5,315 nucleotides of DNA, taken from Cyanobacteria bacterium UBA8803. GTDB taxonomy: Bacteria; Cyanobacteriota; Cyanobacteriia; Cyanobacteriales; Coleofasciculaceae. The stretch lies in assembly GCA_003505715.1 (NCBI GenBank), contig DNXU01000268.1, positions 8,250 through 13,564 on the forward strand, in the 5' to 3' direction. Each line of letters opens with the position of its first letter. Within the stretch, counting starts at the first letter, position 1. Shown piece by piece: positions 5,034 to 5,315 of this stretch. The notes below the pieces were generated by a model. It saw nothing but the letters and a program-made list of their open reading frames with translations, searched no databases and was not told the DNA's origin. A program made the translations under genes and the position numbers.

Positions 5034-5054
5034 AAGAGGTTATACCTACCTCTT
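5034..5054 (+). other. Hairpin just upstream of tRNA-Trp
   Basis: AAGAGGT (5034-5040) pairs perfectly with ACCTCTT (5048-5054) around 7 nt. An alternative nested stem, AGGT-TAT-ACCT (5037-5047), uses part of the same arm. It ends 12 nt before the mature tRNA 5' end and lacks a T-tract, so it may be an rplS mRNA 3' end or part of the tRNA precursor rather than an intrinsic terminator. Confidence 0.4.
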
Positions 5055-5066
5055 ACACCCACTCAG

Positions 5067-5139
5067 GCGCTCTTAGTTCAGTTGGTAGAACGCAGGTCTC
5101 CAAAACCTGATGTCGGGGGTTCAAGTCCTCCAGGGCGCG
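5067..5139 (+). tRNA. trnW: tRNA-Trp (anticodon CCA)
   Basis: The 73-nt cloverleaf is complete. The acceptor stem is 5067-5073 with 5132-5138 (one G.T pair) and the discriminator is G5139, as usual for bacterial tRNA-Trp. The D stem GTTC/GAAC (5076-5079, 5088-5091) closes a loop with GG. The anticodon stem CAGGT/ACCTG (5093-5097, 5105-5109) holds the loop CTCCAAA with anticodon CCA at 5100-5102. There is a 5-nt variable loop, and the T arm GGGGG/CCTCC closes TTCAAGT. The CCA tail is not encoded, so it must be added after transcription. It reads UGG codons. Its place between rplS and the expected secE is the conserved cyanobacterial arrangement. Confidence 0.98.
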
Positions 5140-5162
5140 TATAAATGTGCTGAAAATAGGCA

Positions 5163-5176
5163 AAGGGTCATCCCTT
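5163..5176 (+). terminator. Weak hairpin downstream of tRNA-Trp
   Basis: AAGGG-TCAT-CCCTT gives a 5-bp stem with a 4-nt loop, 24 nt after the tRNA, followed by the T-rich but interrupted ATTCCTTCC. An overlapping alternative stem, TCATCC (5168-5173) with GGATGA (5192-5197), is also possible. It could partly end tRNA transcription, but it is weak. Confidence 0.3.
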
Positions 5177-5212
5177 ATTCCTTCCGCACCTGGATGAGAT
5201 CGCGTCATACAA

Positions 5213-5298
5213 TACAATAGAGAAGAAGGCCAGATAAAGGTTTCTACCCGAAGGCATAGCTGTCATAGGCTAGATTACCCTACCAGGGAAAAACCTTT
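5213..5298 (+). promoter_or_regulatory. Probable promoter and structured leader of the downstream (secE) operon
   Basis: A -10-like TACAAT lies at 5213-5218, with a poor -35 region. After it AAAGGTTT (5236-5243) pairs perfectly with AAACCTTT (5291-5298), and inside this CCC (5247-5249) pairs with GGG (5286-5288), enclosing a further small hairpin option CCCT-ACC-AGGG (5278-5288). No reading frame starts before the window ends. From conserved cyanobacterial gene order secE should follow; that gene is not seen here. Confidence 0.35.
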
Positions 5299-5315
5299 GG
5301 GTTAGACTTGTTGCG

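Noticed and set aside
5140..5315. Start of secE in the window
   Set aside because: No open frame with a plausible start runs to the window end; the gene is expected only from conserved order.

Overview
This window is chromosomal cyanobacterial DNA. The evidence is five exact HIP1 octamers (GCGATCGC, starting at 1099, 1451, 1754, 2119 and 2652; chance expectation is about 0.1), a PEP-CTERM protein with a cyanobacterial-style C-terminus, an AACAAAY heptamer array of the STRR type known from cyanobacteria, and rplS followed by tRNA-Trp, which in cyanobacteria normally leads into secE-nusG-rplK-rplA. A filamentous or large-genome species is likely from the repeat-rich, gene-sparse spacing, but this is inference.

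Layout: (1) 1-113, a 3' flank with an imperfect hairpin. (2) 114-662 on the minus strand, a coiled-coil protein of unknown function with a GTG start. (3) 663-993, a 331-bp divergent spacer rich in stem-loops; on the minus strand, 778-851 resembles a decayed group II intron 3' end (domains V-VI). (4) 994-2433 on the plus strand, an alpha-D-phosphohexomutase with all family motifs. (5) 2438-2593, an inverted and tandem heptamer array that ends 4 nt before (6) 2598-2846 on the plus strand, a two-helix LapA-domain membrane protein. (7) 2888-3451 on the minus strand, convergent with it, a lipoprotein thermonuclease with the nuclease active-site residues intact. (8) 3473-3691, a divergent spacer with strong inverted repeats. 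(9) 3692-4480 on the plus strand, a secreted PEP-CTERM protein. (10) 4555-4968, a promoter and rplS (L19). (11) 5067-5139, tRNA-Trp(CCA). (12) 5140-5315, a non-coding, structured stretch that is probably the leader of secE, which would start beyond the window.

Functionally the left part is a set of largely independent genes: hexose-phosphate metabolism, a membrane protein, a surface nuclease and a surface protein. Two of them, the nuclease and the PEP-CTERM protein, are exported and divergently transcribed. The right part is the start of the conserved translation and secretion gene cluster. No defence system, CRISPR array or intact transposon is visible. The least explained parts are the structured spacer at 700-851, with a possible group II intron remnant and competing hairpins, and the heptamer array that forms the translation start region of the LapA-domain gene.
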